Source of the DNA: Myxococcales bacterium
GTDB taxonomy: Bacteria > Myxococcota_A > Polyangia > Polyangiales > Ga0077539
Reading direction: 5' to 3'
Assembly: GCA_016792845.1 (NCBI GenBank)
Contig: JAEUKH010000054.1
Coordinates: 1-64,000, forward strand
Length of the DNA stretch: 64,000 bases
Shown here: in pieces, positions 35,330 to 45,053 of the stretch
How the letters are laid out: each line of letters opens with the position of its first letter
How positions within the stretch are numbered: position 1 is the stretch's first letter
The notes under the pieces: model-generated
What the model was told of the DNA's origin: nothing
The model's input: the letters and a program-made list of their open reading frames with translations, nothing else
Database searches by the model: none
Program-made: the position numbers and the translations under genes

Positions 35330-37792
35330 ATGAACGCCCGTCCGCCTCCCTATTCTCCCATCGTTCGATGGGCCCTCGGCTTCTTGGCGCTCTGCCTCGT
35401 GGCCCTCGCGCCTGCGCGGGCTGGCGCGATCGGGTTGTTGGTGCCGACCGACACCTCGCTCGCGCCGCTGGCGATCCGGAGCCACCGGGTGGATGTGCAG
35501 ATCCGCGAGCGTGTCGGCGAGACCCGCGTGGTTCAGGTGTTTCGTAACAACACCGCGCGGCAGCTTGAGGCGACGTACATCTTTCCGCTCCCGCCTGGGG
35601 CGACGGTGTCGGGCTTTGCGATGACGGTGAACGGGGTGCGCCAAGAGGGGCAGCTCCTCGAAGCCCGCGAAGCGCGGTCGATTTACGAGGGCATCGTGGC
35701 GCGGCTCCAAGACCCGGGGCTGGTCGAGTACATGGGCGGCAATCTGTTTCGTGCGCGGGTGTTTCCCATTCCGCCGCAGGGCGACCAGACGGTCGAGATT
35801 CGCTTCTCTCAGACCCTCGAATATCAGTCTTCGACGCTGCATTTCCGCTATCCGTTACGCACCACGGGGCCTCAGGCCCAGACCCTCGAAGACTTCAGCT
35901 TGCGGGCCACCATCGCATCGCGCACGGCCATCCGCGGGGTGTACTCGCCCACGCATCGCATCGACACGACCCGCCGCGGCGAGCACGAGGTGGTGGTGGG
36001 CTTCGAAGAGGGCCGCGCCGCCCTCAACCAAGATTTCGATCTGTACTACACGGTGGCCGACGGAGACGTGGGGCTCTCGGTCTTGACCCATCGCCCGCCC
36101 GGCGAAGACGGCTACTTCTTGATGATGCTCGCCCCGCGGAGCGAGGTGACCGAGCGAGAGATCATCGGCAAAGACCTGCTCTTCGTGGTCGACACCTCGG
36201 GCTCGATGGCGGGCGAAAAGATGGATCACGCCCGCCAGGCCCTGCGCGCTTGGGTCGAGCGGCTCAACCCAGACGACACCTTCAACATTTTGCGCTTCTC
36301 GACCGACGTCGAGCCCATGGCCGAGCAGAGCTTGAACGCGAGCCCTGAGAACCGGCAGCGGGCCTTGCGGTTCATCAGCTCGATGGAGGCCAGCGGCGGT
36401 ACGGCCATCGCGCCCGCGTTGCGCCAGGCGCTCGCGGTGCCCACGCGACGGGGCGCGCCGCGGGTGGTGGTGTTTCTGACCGATGGCATGCCGACCATCG
36501 GCGAGACCAACACGCAGACCATCATTCAGCAGGTACAGGCGCAGAACGGCGACCGCGCGCAGGTGTTCGTGTTCGGCCTCGGCGACGACGTGAACACTAC
36601 GTTTCTCGATCTCTTGGCGCAGCAGAACCGCGGCGCGGCGAACTACGCCCGCTCGGGGGCCGAGATGTCGACGCTGCTCGCGGGCTTCTACAACATGATC
36701 GCCTTCCCGGTGTTGGCCGACCTGCGGTTGGCGATGCGAGGGGCCGAGGCGTACGACATCTATCCGCGCGATCTGGGCACCCTGTACCGCGGCTCGCAGC
36801 TGGTGGTCACGGGCCGCTACCGTCAGCCCGGCGAGGTGCGCGTGGGGCTCACCGCGACGGTGGCCGGGAGCGTCGAGCCGCGCACCTTTGAGTGGCCCAT
36901 TCAGCTCGCGGCGCGCGAAGAGAGCAACGCGTTCATCACCCGGGTCTGGGGTACGCGCAAGGTGGGCTACCTGCTCGATGAGATCCGGTTGCGGGGCGAA
37001 AACCCCGAGCTCCGCGAGAGCGTGATCGGCCTCGCGCGGCGCTTCGGCATCGTGACCCCGTACACGAGCTATCTCGTGACCGAAGACAACGCGATGCGCA
37101 ATCAGCCCGTCGAAGAAGACGACGAGCGCCCCGTGTCGCGGGGGCCGATGAATCGCCCTGCGCCGCCGCGCCCCATGACGCAGCCGGTGCCCAGCGATTC
37201 GCCCGCGCGGAGCCGGGGCGGGGCCAACCGAGACGGTGACGGGTTTGCGGCCTTCCAGACCCTCGGGGGCGGGCGCGCGAGCGCGGCGACGGGGTCGAGC
37301 ATGGGCGGGGGCGTGGCCGCTGCGCCGAGCGCGCTGCGCCGGGCGCCGGTGTCGAACACGACGGCGAGCGCGATGCAGCCTGGGGCGCCTCCGCCTCCGC
37401 CGGTTCAGGCGATGATGCCTGCGGCGGCGCCGAGCCCTGCGCCCGAGGCGACGGGTGAGGCGGGGCGACGTCTGGCCTTGCAGATGCGGGTGTTGCGTGA
37501 GTCCGAGCGTGTGAACGACGGCTCAGGCGGCACGCGCTTTGTGGCCGGGCGAACGTTTGTGCTCCGCAACGGCGCCTGGGAGCAAGAGGGCCTCGCCGCG
37601 GGGGGGCGTGTGCTGCGGGTGCGTCCGCTCTCGCGCGGTTACTTCTCGCTGGTGTCGGCGCGGCCTGAGCTGCGGGCGATGCTGGCGCTCGGGCAGCGGG
37701 TGCGCTTTGCGCTCGATGCGGGGCGGGTGATCGAGGTGTCACCCGAGGCCCCCGACACGAGCGAGGGCGACGTCGGCGCCTTCTTGCGGTGA
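35330..37792 (+). CDS. Secreted VIT and von Willebrand factor A domain protein
   Basis: The 820-residue protein has a signal sequence (MNARPPPYSPIVRWALGFLA), then a VIT domain (about residues 35-165, VQVFRNNTARQLEATYIFPL and SIYEGIVARLQDPGLVEYMG). A vWA domain follows with an intact MIDAS motif VVDTSGSMAG (near residue 285). A long Pro/Ala/Gly-rich linker leads to a C-terminal beta-rich domain of about 110 residues. The VIT-vWA pair resembles inter-alpha-trypsin-inhibitor heavy chains, and in bacteria occurs on surface adhesion or binding proteins. The ATG at 35330 is chosen because the signal peptide starts there. Confidence 0.85.
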   Translation: MNARPPPYSPIVRWALGFLALCLVALAPARAGAIGLLVPTDTSLAPLAIRSHRVDVQIRERVGETRVVQVFRNNTARQLEATYIFPLPPGATVSGFAMTVNGVRQEGQLLEAREARSIYEGIVARLQDPGLVEYMGGNLFRARVFPIPPQGDQTVEIRFSQTLEYQSSTLHFRYPLRTTGPQAQTLEDFSLRATIASRTAIRGVYSPTHRIDTTRRGEHEVVVGFEEGRAALNQDFDLYYTVADGDVGLSVLTHRPPGEDGYFLMMLAPRSEVTEREIIGKDLLFVVDTSGSMAGEKMDHARQALRAWVERLNPDDTFNILRFSTDVEPMAEQSLNASPENRQRALRFISSMEASGGTAIAPALRQALAVPTRRGAPRVVVFLTDGMPTIGETNTQTIIQQVQAQNGDRAQVFVFGLGDDVNTTFLDLLAQQNRGAANYARSGAEMSTLLAGFYNMIAFPVLADLRLAMRGAEAYDIYPRDLGTLYRGSQLVVTGRYRQPGEVRVGLTATVAGSVEPRTFEWPIQLAAREESNAFITRVWGTRKVGYLLDEIRLRGENPELRESVIGLARRFGIVTPYTSYLVTEDNAMRNQPVEEDDERPVSRGPMNRPAPPRPMTQPVPSDSPARSRGGANRDGDGFAAFQTLGGGRASAATGSSMGGGVAAAPSALRRAPVSNTTASAMQPGAPPPPPVQAMMPAAAPSPAPEATGEAGRRLALQMRVLRESERVNDGSGGTRFVAGRTFVLRNGAWEQEGLAAGGRVLRVRPLSRGYFSLVSARPELRAMLALGQRVRFALDAGRVIEVSPEAPDTSEGDVGAFLR

Positions 37793-37855
37793 GCTCAGAC
37801 CCCGCGTCGGGGTGATGCGTCAAGGTGTGACTTCGGGTTGAAGGAGAGGTCTTCG

Positions 37856-38668
37856 ATGAAGATGACTCAAGGGGCGCGGTGCGCCGTCGCGGCGGCTTCG
37901 GTGGCGGGAGTGATGGCGCTGCGCGGCGAGGCCCACGCGGTCGAGGTGTACGCGTCGGTGCCGTCGGGCACGGTGGTGGTGCAAGGGAGCATGGGGTGGG
38001 TGCCCCCGCCGCGGGTGGTGGTGCCTCCGCCGGTGTATGTCGCCCCGGCGGTGTATGTGCCGCCGCCGCGGGTGATTGTTCAGCCGCTCCACACGGTCGA
38101 GCCGGTGACCGTGGTGCATGTGGTGCCGCGCACGCCGCCGGTGCCCGACGACCCGGGCGACGCGCCGACGCACCCGCAACATGCCGAGCGTCGTGACCCC
38201 CGCAGCTCGGTGTTCTTTGGCGCAGGCTACGGCGGGCTTACGGGCTTTGCGGGAAGCGCCGCGAGCACCTGGCGGGCGCACCTCGGGCTCGGGCTCGGCG
38301 CGACGGAGTTGGGGCTCCGAGCTGAGGTGGCGAACCGTGCGCTCGATGCGCTGTCTGCGACGACGCCGGGCGGGGCGTGGCTCCTCTCGGCCGAGGTGGC
38401 GCATCGCTTTCTTGAGGGGGCGACGGTGCGGCCCGTGGTGGGGGCGAGCTTTGACCGCTGGCAGTTCAATCCCGAGGGTCGAGACAGCGCCTCAGCCTTC
38501 GGATTGGGGGCCCGCGCGGGGGTCGAGATTCACTACCGGGTGAACCCCGGGGCCGCGCTGGTCTTCGGCGCCGATGCGGGCTTTCATAGGCTCCTCGCGG
38601 CGGTCGATGGGGTGAACGTGTCGCCCAACGTGCTCACCTTCGGCGCGACCCTCGACGTGCGTCTCTAG
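37856..38668 (+). CDS. Predicted outer-membrane beta-barrel with Pro/Val-rich N-terminal spacer
   Basis: AGGAGAGG precedes the ATG at 37856. A signal peptide (cleavage after AHA) is followed by a low-complexity stretch of alternating PPP and VV (residues 35-85) and then about 160 residues of amphipathic strands typical of an outer-membrane barrel (FFGAGYGGLTGFAG through VLTFGATLDVRL). It lies 63 bases after the VIT/vWA gene in the same direction and could anchor or accompany it, an inference from position alone. Confidence 0.6.
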   Translation: MKMTQGARCAVAAASVAGVMALRGEAHAVEVYASVPSGTVVVQGSMGWVPPPRVVVPPPVYVAPAVYVPPPRVIVQPLHTVEPVTVVHVVPRTPPVPDDPGDAPTHPQHAERRDPRSSVFFGAGYGGLTGFAGSAASTWRAHLGLGLGATELGLRAEVANRALDALSATTPGGAWLLSAEVAHRFLEGATVRPVVGASFDRWQFNPEGRDSASAFGLGARAGVEIHYRVNPGAALVFGADAGFHRLLAAVDGVNVSPNVLTFGATLDVRL

Positions 38669-38678
38669 CCCTGCGCGC

Positions 38679-39698
38679 TCAGGGGAGGCGCTCTAAACGC
38701 GACTCAAGGGTGCGCTGGAGCGCCTCGTCGACCCCGGCGAGGAAGTTGTACCCCGTGCGCTGTTCGAGGGCGTCGACGGTGACCTGGTAGCGCCGCCAGT
38801 CGGGGGTGGCGCTGCCGTCGTTGGGCATGTCGACGGCGATGACGTGGGCGTCGTGAGAGAGGCCCGCGGCGCCGCTGCCGGCGGGGGTGAGCACGATGAC
38901 CTTCCACGTTGAGGCGGGCACGGCGATGCGGCGTGCGGGGTCTTCGCTGCGGCCGATCGACGGGCACGAGGCGTCGACGAAATTGCCGCCCGGGCTTCGG
39001 TCGGTGGCGCAGACCGCGGGCCAGAGCCCGCCGGCGTAGTGGTAGACGTCCCACCCTTGGCGGGCGCGGTCGACGGCCCAGGCTTCGAGGGCCTCCCAGG
39101 GGCCCGCGTTCATGTCATGACGCTGCGGGAGGATGTTGCTCATGCTGAAGGTCGCGGCGTTGTCAGCGGGCGCGCGGGTGCGGTGCGCCGAAGGGCAGAG
39201 ATGGCCGCGGTCGAAGCCCGAACCACGGTAGTCACCCTGGAGCGGTCGGTAGACTCCGTCGGGCAGCTGCGGGTCGGGCGCGAAGCCGTCGCGGGTGCGC
39301 CCTGTCGACCCGAGGTCGCTGGCCGAGAGCCGCCACGCGACCCAGTTCGGCGCGTTGCGGAAGCGGTTGTACGACACCACGAATTGCGCACGATCGAGGC
39401 GCATTTCGTCTTGCGGCGACGCGTCGACGGCGGGCCCGAAGGGCATCTGTTGCAGCGCCTCGCCGGTCGCGAGGGCGGGCATCGGCGGCGGCAACACGGG
39501 CGCCTCGACGGGTGATGCGCTCGGGCGTCGCCGTCGGCGGCTGCGGCGTTCGGCGCCGCTCTGATCGCTGCGCGGAGGGTTGATGGGCGTGATCGAGACG
39601 CCCTCACGCCGTGCCGCTTCGACCGCCTCATTGACGGCGTCGAGGTCACAAGCAACCGAGCCCGCACACAGGGCGAAGGCCAACACAGCGCGCTTCAC
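38679..39698 (-). CDS. Secreted DNA/RNA non-specific endonuclease (NUC1 family)
   Basis: A signal peptide (possible lipoprotein, ending SVAC17) and a Pro/Arg-rich linker precede a NUC1 beta-beta-alpha-metal nuclease domain (about residues 100-339). The catalytic signature is FDRGHLCPSAHRT, where H of DRGH is the general base, and the Mg2+-binding asparagine lies in FSMSNILPQRHDMNAGPWEALE. Such enzymes degrade extracellular DNA and RNA for nutrients or in predation. A periplasmic or surface location is expected. No immunity-type neighbour is seen. Confidence 0.85.
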   Translation of the reverse strand: MKRAVLAFALCAGSVACDLDAVNEAVEAARREGVSITPINPPRSDQSGAERRSRRRRRPSASPVEAPVLPPPMPALATGEALQQMPFGPAVDASPQDEMRLDRAQFVVSYNRFRNAPNWVAWRLSASDLGSTGRTRDGFAPDPQLPDGVYRPLQGDYRGSGFDRGHLCPSAHRTRAPADNAATFSMSNILPQRHDMNAGPWEALEAWAVDRARQGWDVYHYAGGLWPAVCATDRSPGGNFVDASCPSIGRSEDPARRIAVPASTWKVIVLTPAGSGAAGLSHDAHVIAVDMPNDGSATPDWRRYQVTVDALEQRTGYNFLAGVDEALQRTLESRLERLP

Positions 39699-39720
39699 AG
39701 TGGCGCGATTGTACGGCGCA

Positions 39721-40425
39721 CTACGCCCGCTTTGCGATCACCCAAAGGAATCCGAGCTGACCGCGATAGACCCGGCGGTAGGTCTCTTCGCGTGAGGCCC
39801 CGAAGGCGCGGTGGGCGGCGTCGTCGCTCTCTGCGAAGCCCCGGCACCAGCGCGCCTCGAAGTCATCGAAGGTCTCTTCTGAGGCGTGCGAGACCCTGAG
39901 CGGCGCGAGCCCCGCGTCGGCGAGGTCTCGGGCCCACCCGTCGCGGTCGCGCTGCGGGCCAAGGAGCGCGAGGGCCTCGGCCGAAGGGGGCGACTGCCAG
40001 AACGCGGCGCCGAAGAGGAGCCTCCCGCCGGGCCGCAGCCGCGCGGCGAGCGCCGAGAGACACGCCGCGGGCGAGGGCCAAGCGTGGTGCGCGCCCACGC
40101 AGAGCACACGGTCGGCGGTCTCAGTGACCGCGGTGGCGTCGCCGACTTCGAAGACGAGCCGTTCGGTCTCGTCGGCGCGGCGCGCACCGAGGGCGGCGGC
40201 GATGAATGACGGTTCAATGTCGACCCCGCGCGCGGTGCTGCGGGCGTCGCAGCGGCGCAAGAGCGTCGTGACGAGGCGCCCCGTGCCGCAGCCGAGGTCG
40301 AGGAGCCTGAGCCCCTCACCGGCGAGCGCCGCACAGAGCGCGTGCGCCTCTTCGTCGCCGAGCGGGCAATTGTAGCGCAAATGGCGATGCGAGAGGCGCA
40401 TCCGTACGTCGGGCGACAGCGTCAT
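39721..40425 (-). CDS. Class I SAM-dependent methyltransferase
   Basis: The 234-residue protein has motif I LRLLDLGCGTGRLVTTLLRR, the acidic motif II around GVDIEPSFIAAAL and a motif with VGDATAV, a complete Rossmann methyltransferase core. The substrate is unknown. The ATG at 40425 begins just before the core-conserved segment; the longer frame to 40554 adds unrelated residues and runs toward the FG-GAP gene end. No operon partner is apparent: the nuclease gene follows 22 bases later on the same strand. Confidence 0.75.
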   Translation of the reverse strand: MTLSPDVRMRLSHRHLRYNCPLGDEEAHALCAALAGEGLRLLDLGCGTGRLVTTLLRRCDARSTARGVDIEPSFIAAALGARRADETERLVFEVGDATAVTETADRVLCVGAHHAWPSPAACLSALAARLRPGGRLLFGAAFWQSPPSAEALALLGPQRDRDGWARDLADAGLAPLRVSHASEETFDDFEARWCRGFAESDDAAHRAFGASREETYRRVYRGQLGFLWVIAKRA

Positions 40426-40441
40426 CGCGGGGCTCGATGGT

Positions 40442-42655
40442 TCAGTGTAGCGCGCGACCGAAGGCGCTGCTGAGCGCGTCGACGAGAGGCCGCGGCACGC
40501 TCGCGGTGTTGAAGATGCCCGTCGAGGTCGTGCCCGCGAAGACCGAACTCCCATGGAAGACCGTCAACGGGCCCACGTTGGCCGTGCTGAGCGCGCCGTC
40601 GGTGCGGGTGACCGCGGGGCCTGCGACGATGACGTCTGCGAGGCCGTCGGCGTTGGCGTCGGCGCTCGCCACCGCGAGGCCGAAGCGCGCAAAGTTGGGG
40701 TAGGGCGGCGCTGGCACGGGCAGCGCCAAGGGCGTGCCGAGCGCGATGGGGACGGTGCCCGACGGCTGCGACGAGCCGCGCAAGACCCACGCCTGGCCGT
40801 TGGCGTTGGTCGCGGTCGAGGCGCCGAGGCCCACGACGAGGTCGCTGAAGCCATCGCCGTTCATGTCAAAGCCGCCCGCCACCGACGAGATCGTGTGGGT
40901 CGTGGTGGTGAAGGACGCCGAAAGGCGATCAAACGAGGCCATGGCGTTGGGGCCGTTCTCACCGGCGACGATGTAGAGCCGATTGGTGCCCGGGGCGGCG
41001 ACGGCGAGGTCGGCGTAGTGATCGCCGTTGAGGTCGCCCGCGAGCCCGACGACGGCGCCAAAGAACGCGTTGTTCGACATCAAATACCGCTGGACGCGGT
41101 TGCTCAAGGTCGCGGGCGGGGCGCTGACGCCGAGGGCGATGTACACCGAGCCCTGCGAACTGCCTGGGGCGCCGACGGCGAAGTCTTCAAAGCCGTCGCT
41201 GTTGAAATCGCCGATCGCAGAGATCGAGATGCCGAAATTGGTGTCGCGGTTGGTGAGCCCCGCGTTGAAGCTCGCGGTGCTGCTGAGCGGCCCCGAGGGC
41301 GATCCGCGGAAGAGCACCACCGGGTTGAAGGCCGAGGCGGTGTGGGCGCCCACCACGAGGTCGCCGTACCCGTCGCGGTCGAAATCACCCACCGCGGTGA
41401 CGCTGCTGCCGAAGCGGTGCTGCATAGACCAAGTGACGTTCGGCACCGAGGAGGGCGAGACGATGAAGCTCGGGAGCGACGGGTTGGCCAGGAGGCCCGT
41501 CGTGTTGCCGCGGTAGATCAACACGCTGCGCGCGCAGCTGGTGCGGTTGGTGCCGCCGAGGAGCTGCTCTTCGCCGTTGCGGGTGCAGGCGCCGACGATG
41601 AGGTCTGAGAGCCCGTCGCCGTCGATGTCGCCGGCGTCGACCGCCGCGCCAAAGCCCGGGCTGAGATCGGGTGATGGCGGCCGCAAGGTGAGCTCGAGAC
41701 GCAGCTCGGCGAGGCCGCCGTCGTCGCTCGGGCGCGCCGTGTAGATGTACACCGCAGGCACGCCAGGGTCGCCCACCACGAACTCGGCCCGCCCATCGCC
41801 GTTGAAATCGGCCGCCCCGGGGTAGCGCGTGGTCAACAACCCCGTCGAGGGCCCGCGGGCGGGCACCACCATCGACCACACCGGCGTCAGCGCGCTACGG
41901 GTCGGCGCCGCGCTCGAGCCGCAGACCCGCGCCGCCCGCCAGAACCACACCCCCGGGTCGAGCGAAAACGGGAGCTGCGCGCTCTGCATGCCCGTCGTCG
42001 GCGCGTAGACGAAGCGCTGCACCAGGCCTGAAAAATCGCGACTGCGTGCAAACTCGACGGTGGTCGGCTCGGCGGCCCCCGCGGTCAAAAGCTGGACGAT
42101 GGGGTTGCTGCGCGAGACCCGCTCGGTGCTGAGCGGCAAGATCTGCCGAACACCCGCGCACGCGGTCGACTCTGGCAGCGAGGCCAGCACCGCGGGCGGC
42201 GCAGGGCCTGCGTCGAAGCCCATGTCTGTCGGCGGAGCGTCGGGGGCGACGTCAACAGGCGCGACGTCGAGCGCGTCGAGCACATTGCGGTCGTCGGCGG
42301 GCGCGTCGAGGGGCTGCGCATCGAAGCCCCCGTCGAGGGCGAGGGCGTCAACCGTCTGCGCGTCGGGGTCGCCGGTGTCGCGGGTCGCGTCGACGGCGGC
42401 GACGTCGGTCGAGGCGTCAACGCCGAGCTGCGCGCGGGGCACACACACGCCCGGTGTCGCCGACGAGCTCGCGTACGCGAAGCCGCTCTCGCACCCGGCG
42501 CTCGGCGCGGCGCAGTACCCGTCAAGGGTGCAGCGCGAACCCGCGAGGCAGCTCCGCGCGTTGTCGAGGCTGCATCGGAAGGGCGTGCTGTCGCACCCAA
42601 GCGCGAAGACCGCTGCGGCGACGAGAGACTTGATCCACAGGTGGTCAGAACGCAT
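40442..42655 (-). CDS. FG-GAP (integrin alpha-like) repeat lipoprotein
   Basis: A 737-residue surface protein. A signal peptide ends ALGC21, a cysteine-rich segment follows (residues 28-72), then a long Asp/Ala linker. The C-terminal 450 residues carry about seven FG-GAP repeats recognisable by DFNGDGRAEFVVGDPG, DIDGDGLSDLIVGAC, DFDRDGYGDLVVGAHT, DFNSDGFEDFAVGAPG, DLNGDHYADLAVAAPG, DMNGDGFSDLVVGLG and DANADGLADVIVAGP. These build a seven-bladed beta-propeller with Ca2+ loops. Its start overlaps the end of the TPR gene by 11 bases, so they are translationally coupled. Confidence 0.85.
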   Translation of the reverse strand: MRSDHLWIKSLVAAAVFALGCDSTPFRCSLDNARSCLAGSRCTLDGYCAAPSAGCESGFAYASSSATPGVCVPRAQLGVDASTDVAAVDATRDTGDPDAQTVDALALDGGFDAQPLDAPADDRNVLDALDVAPVDVAPDAPPTDMGFDAGPAPPAVLASLPESTACAGVRQILPLSTERVSRSNPIVQLLTAGAAEPTTVEFARSRDFSGLVQRFVYAPTTGMQSAQLPFSLDPGVWFWRAARVCGSSAAPTRSALTPVWSMVVPARGPSTGLLTTRYPGAADFNGDGRAEFVVGDPGVPAVYIYTARPSDDGGLAELRLELTLRPPSPDLSPGFGAAVDAGDIDGDGLSDLIVGACTRNGEEQLLGGTNRTSCARSVLIYRGNTTGLLANPSLPSFIVSPSSVPNVTWSMQHRFGSSVTAVGDFDRDGYGDLVVGAHTASAFNPVVLFRGSPSGPLSSTASFNAGLTNRDTNFGISISAIGDFNSDGFEDFAVGAPGSSQGSVYIALGVSAPPATLSNRVQRYLMSNNAFFGAVVGLAGDLNGDHYADLAVAAPGTNRLYIVAGENGPNAMASFDRLSASFTTTTHTISSVAGGFDMNGDGFSDLVVGLGASTATNANGQAWVLRGSSQPSGTVPIALGTPLALPVPAPPYPNFARFGLAVASADANADGLADVIVAGPAVTRTDGALSTANVGPLTVFHGSSVFAGTTSTGIFNTASVPRPLVDALSSAFGRALH

Positions 42656-43424
42656 CGAGGGTGACTCCGACGCTGAGCCCGCCCGGGTGCGGGGCGAGGC
42701 GCCATGCTGTACGGGCCGGGCCTTGAGACCTCGGGAGGAGGTACCCTACCAGGCCCACCGCGAGCGCAGAAAGACCTACGCCGCCCACCACGGCGCTCAC
42801 CACGCGGCGGGTCTCGACGGCGTCACGCTCGGCGAGATAATCGGCCTCTTGGGTGAGCGACGCGTCGGCGCCCGGGTCGCTCGCCGTGAGGCCCAACACG
42901 AGCCCCGTGACCCCCACCACCGCGCCCGCCACGATGACGGGCAAGGCCCAAGGGCGATGACGCGGTCGCGGCGTCTCGATCGGCGGCGGCGGCGGAGGAG
43001 GAGGAGGTGGTGGAGGTGGCGCCTCGACACGCTGGGGCGGCGGCTCGGGCGGCGGGGGCGGCGGTGGCGCTTGCTCGAGCGCGCTGGCCCGGCGCTCGGC
43101 CTCGGCCCGCAGCTCTGAGGTCGGCGACAACGAGAGAAAGCGCAGGTACGCCGTGCGCGCGTCATCGCGCCGCCCGAGGGCCTCAAGCGCCCGCGCGACG
43201 TTGAAGAGCACCGCGGCGTTGCGGGTCACCAAATACACCCGCTGGAAGCGATCAAGGGCCGTGGCGTGGTCGCCCACCTCGAAGGCCGCCATGCCCTCAC
43301 CAAAGAGCGCTTGCGGCGAGGGCGCCGAGACCGGGGGCGTAGACGGAGGTGCTGGCTGCGCGAACGCGGGCGGAGCCGCCACGCTCGCCGTCGCCGTGAC
43401 ACAACAAAAGAGAAGCCATCGCAT
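42645..43424 (-). CDS. TPR protein with proline-rich linker and membrane helices
   Basis: A signal peptide (MRWLLFCCVTATASVAAPPA) is followed by a tetratricopeptide module (residues 38-120, AAFEVGDHATALDRFQRVYL, then NAAVLFNVARALEALGRRDD). A Pro-run linker (about residues 120-152) and two hydrophobic segments (about 162-182 and 210-228) come next. The TPR sequence resembles that of the TonB receptor two genes upstream. The gene is coupled to the FG-GAP lipoprotein gene by an 11-base overlap. Likely an envelope assembly or bridging protein; exact function unknown. Confidence 0.65.
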   Translation of the reverse strand: MRWLLFCCVTATASVAAPPAFAQPAPPSTPPVSAPSPQALFGEGMAAFEVGDHATALDRFQRVYLVTRNAAVLFNVARALEALGRRDDARTAYLRFLSLSPTSELRAEAERRASALEQAPPPPPPPEPPPQRVEAPPPPPPPPPPPPPIETPRPRHRPWALPVIVAGAVVGVTGLVLGLTASDPGADASLTQEADYLAERDAVETRRVVSAVVGGVGLSALAVGLVGYLLPRSQGPARTAWRLAPHPGGLSVGVTLDAF

Positions 43425-43486
43425 GTCGACCGCGACAAACAGACCACGGTAACACGGTGCGCCTCAAGTCTCTGGTGTGAGAGAAT

Positions 43487-45043
43487 CTACTCGGGCTGCA
43501 ACCCCGGCGGACATTCTGTGCCCGCGGGCGCGTCACTCCGCTCGATCCGCACGACGGCGCCTTGGGAGGCCGCCGCGGTGGCCGCGCCGGGCAAGAGCGC
43601 GCTCGGGGCGAGCTCATTGGGCACCGACCAGGTCGCGCCGCGGGCGGTCACCACCGTCAGGCCGTAGCGGCCCTCGGGGAGCCCGTTGCTGAGACACCGC
43701 GAGCCGGGCGGCAAGGCGCCCTGAAGGGCCGCCGCGAGGGGCGCCGGGAGCCGCGGCACCAGGGCCCGCCAGTCGCGTTCGGGGTTCGCCCCGCGGATCT
43801 CGAAGGCCATCGGCGGAAAGAGCACCCGGGTGCGATCGGTGACCACCGGCGGGGCCGGGGGCGGGCGCACGAGGCCCGCAAAATCGCTGAGGCGCTCGGG
43901 CACCACCGAGCCGAAGATCACCACCGGGGGGTTGCTCTCGGGGCGGTTCAACGAAGCCACCACCCGCGAGACCCGGGTCGGGTCAAGGGTCGGCGCGGCC
44001 AGCACCTCGGCCTCGTCTGGGGTCGGGTCGTGCAGCTTCACCAACAACACCAACGGAAACACCCACGGGAAGCGCTGCGCCGCAGCCCCGGGTGAGGCCG
44101 GAGGCAAGAACAGCGTCGGGTGCACCGGGCGGTACGGCACCCCCATCGAGAACGACAAGGGCCCCGAGAAGGTCACCCCGGCTTGCACCGCGGCCTGGGT
44201 CTCGCTGCCCTGAAGACCCGCCTGGAGCGTCAACGCGGGCAGCGCCCCGAGGAAGGTCGCCGCATCACCCGAAGCCACATTCGAGGCGAGGATCAAGGCC
44301 TCGGCCGGGGGGAGGTTGAAGCCCGTGCGACGCGCCCAGGTCGGGCGCTCGGCGGGGCGCTGCGGCGGCGCTTCGAGCGGCCGACCTGTGAAGGCCTGAA
44401 CCATGTTGCTCGGGGTGTGAAACGCCGGGCGGTCTTCGACGATGGGCGCGCCGAGAAAGACCGTCACTCCGCGCACGACGGCGCCTTCGAGGGGCATGGT
44501 CACGGCGCCGTTGCTCTGAAGGTCGCCCACCGTGAGGGTGTTGAAGACCGGCGGTGAGGCCGCGGGGTTGACCACCGCGCCGCCGCCCACGTCGCCCCGT
44601 TGCGGCGAGGCGCGAACGCCGTACACCGGGTGAAACCCGCGGTCTTCAGGGCGGTTCGAATAGAACGCCCTGAGCTGATAGTGACCCGCGTCGACGATGT
44701 TGGGAAACATGAAGGGCGCCGTCGCGCGCACCCCGTTGGCGCCCGCCGTCACGTTGGCAAACAGCACCGACGCCGGCACCGTCTGGACGCTCACCGCGCT
44801 CGTCGCGAACCCTTGCGGCGGCGGCAAATTGTCAGCCCGGAAGAGCAGCAGCACCACCCGGCCGAGGGGCACCCCCTGGGCGTCAACGCTGGGCGGGGGG
44901 CCGTCATACACGATGCTCCCTTCGAGGCGACCCGCGGGGCGATTGTGGTTGAGGAAGCCATCGCCCGGGTCGCGATCGAGCTCGGTGGCGTTACACCCGA
45001 CAACGAGCAGCGACGCGACGCAGAGAGTGCTGAGCAGTTTCAT
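43487..45043 (-). CDS. Large lipoprotein accompanying a TonB receptor
   Basis: Lipobox LVVGC17 (MKLLSTLCVASLLVVGC) and a 500-residue beta-rich mature part with many Pro/Ala segments. An early segment, AGRLEGSIVYDGPPP and VVLLLFRADNLPPP, resembles a carboxypeptidase-regulatory-like beta domain. No enzyme motif is visible. It starts 10 bases after the TonB receptor stop, and so is almost certainly in the same operon. It may capture substrate for the receptor, as lipoprotein partners do in other TonB systems, but it has no SusD-like TPR fold. Confidence 0.6.
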   Translation of the reverse strand: MKLLSTLCVASLLVVGCNATELDRDPGDGFLNHNRPAGRLEGSIVYDGPPPSVDAQGVPLGRVVLLLFRADNLPPPQGFATSAVSVQTVPASVLFANVTAGANGVRATAPFMFPNIVDAGHYQLRAFYSNRPEDRGFHPVYGVRASPQRGDVGGGAVVNPAASPPVFNTLTVGDLQSNGAVTMPLEGAVVRGVTVFLGAPIVEDRPAFHTPSNMVQAFTGRPLEAPPQRPAERPTWARRTGFNLPPAEALILASNVASGDAATFLGALPALTLQAGLQGSETQAAVQAGVTFSGPLSFSMGVPYRPVHPTLFLPPASPGAAAQRFPWVFPLVLLVKLHDPTPDEAEVLAAPTLDPTRVSRVVASLNRPESNPPVVIFGSVVPERLSDFAGLVRPPPAPPVVTDRTRVLFPPMAFEIRGANPERDWRALVPRLPAPLAAALQGALPPGSRCLSNGLPEGRYGLTVVTARGATWSVPNELAPSALLPGAATAAASQGAVVRIERSDAPAGTECPPGLQPE

Positions 45044-45053
45044 CGGGTGTCTC

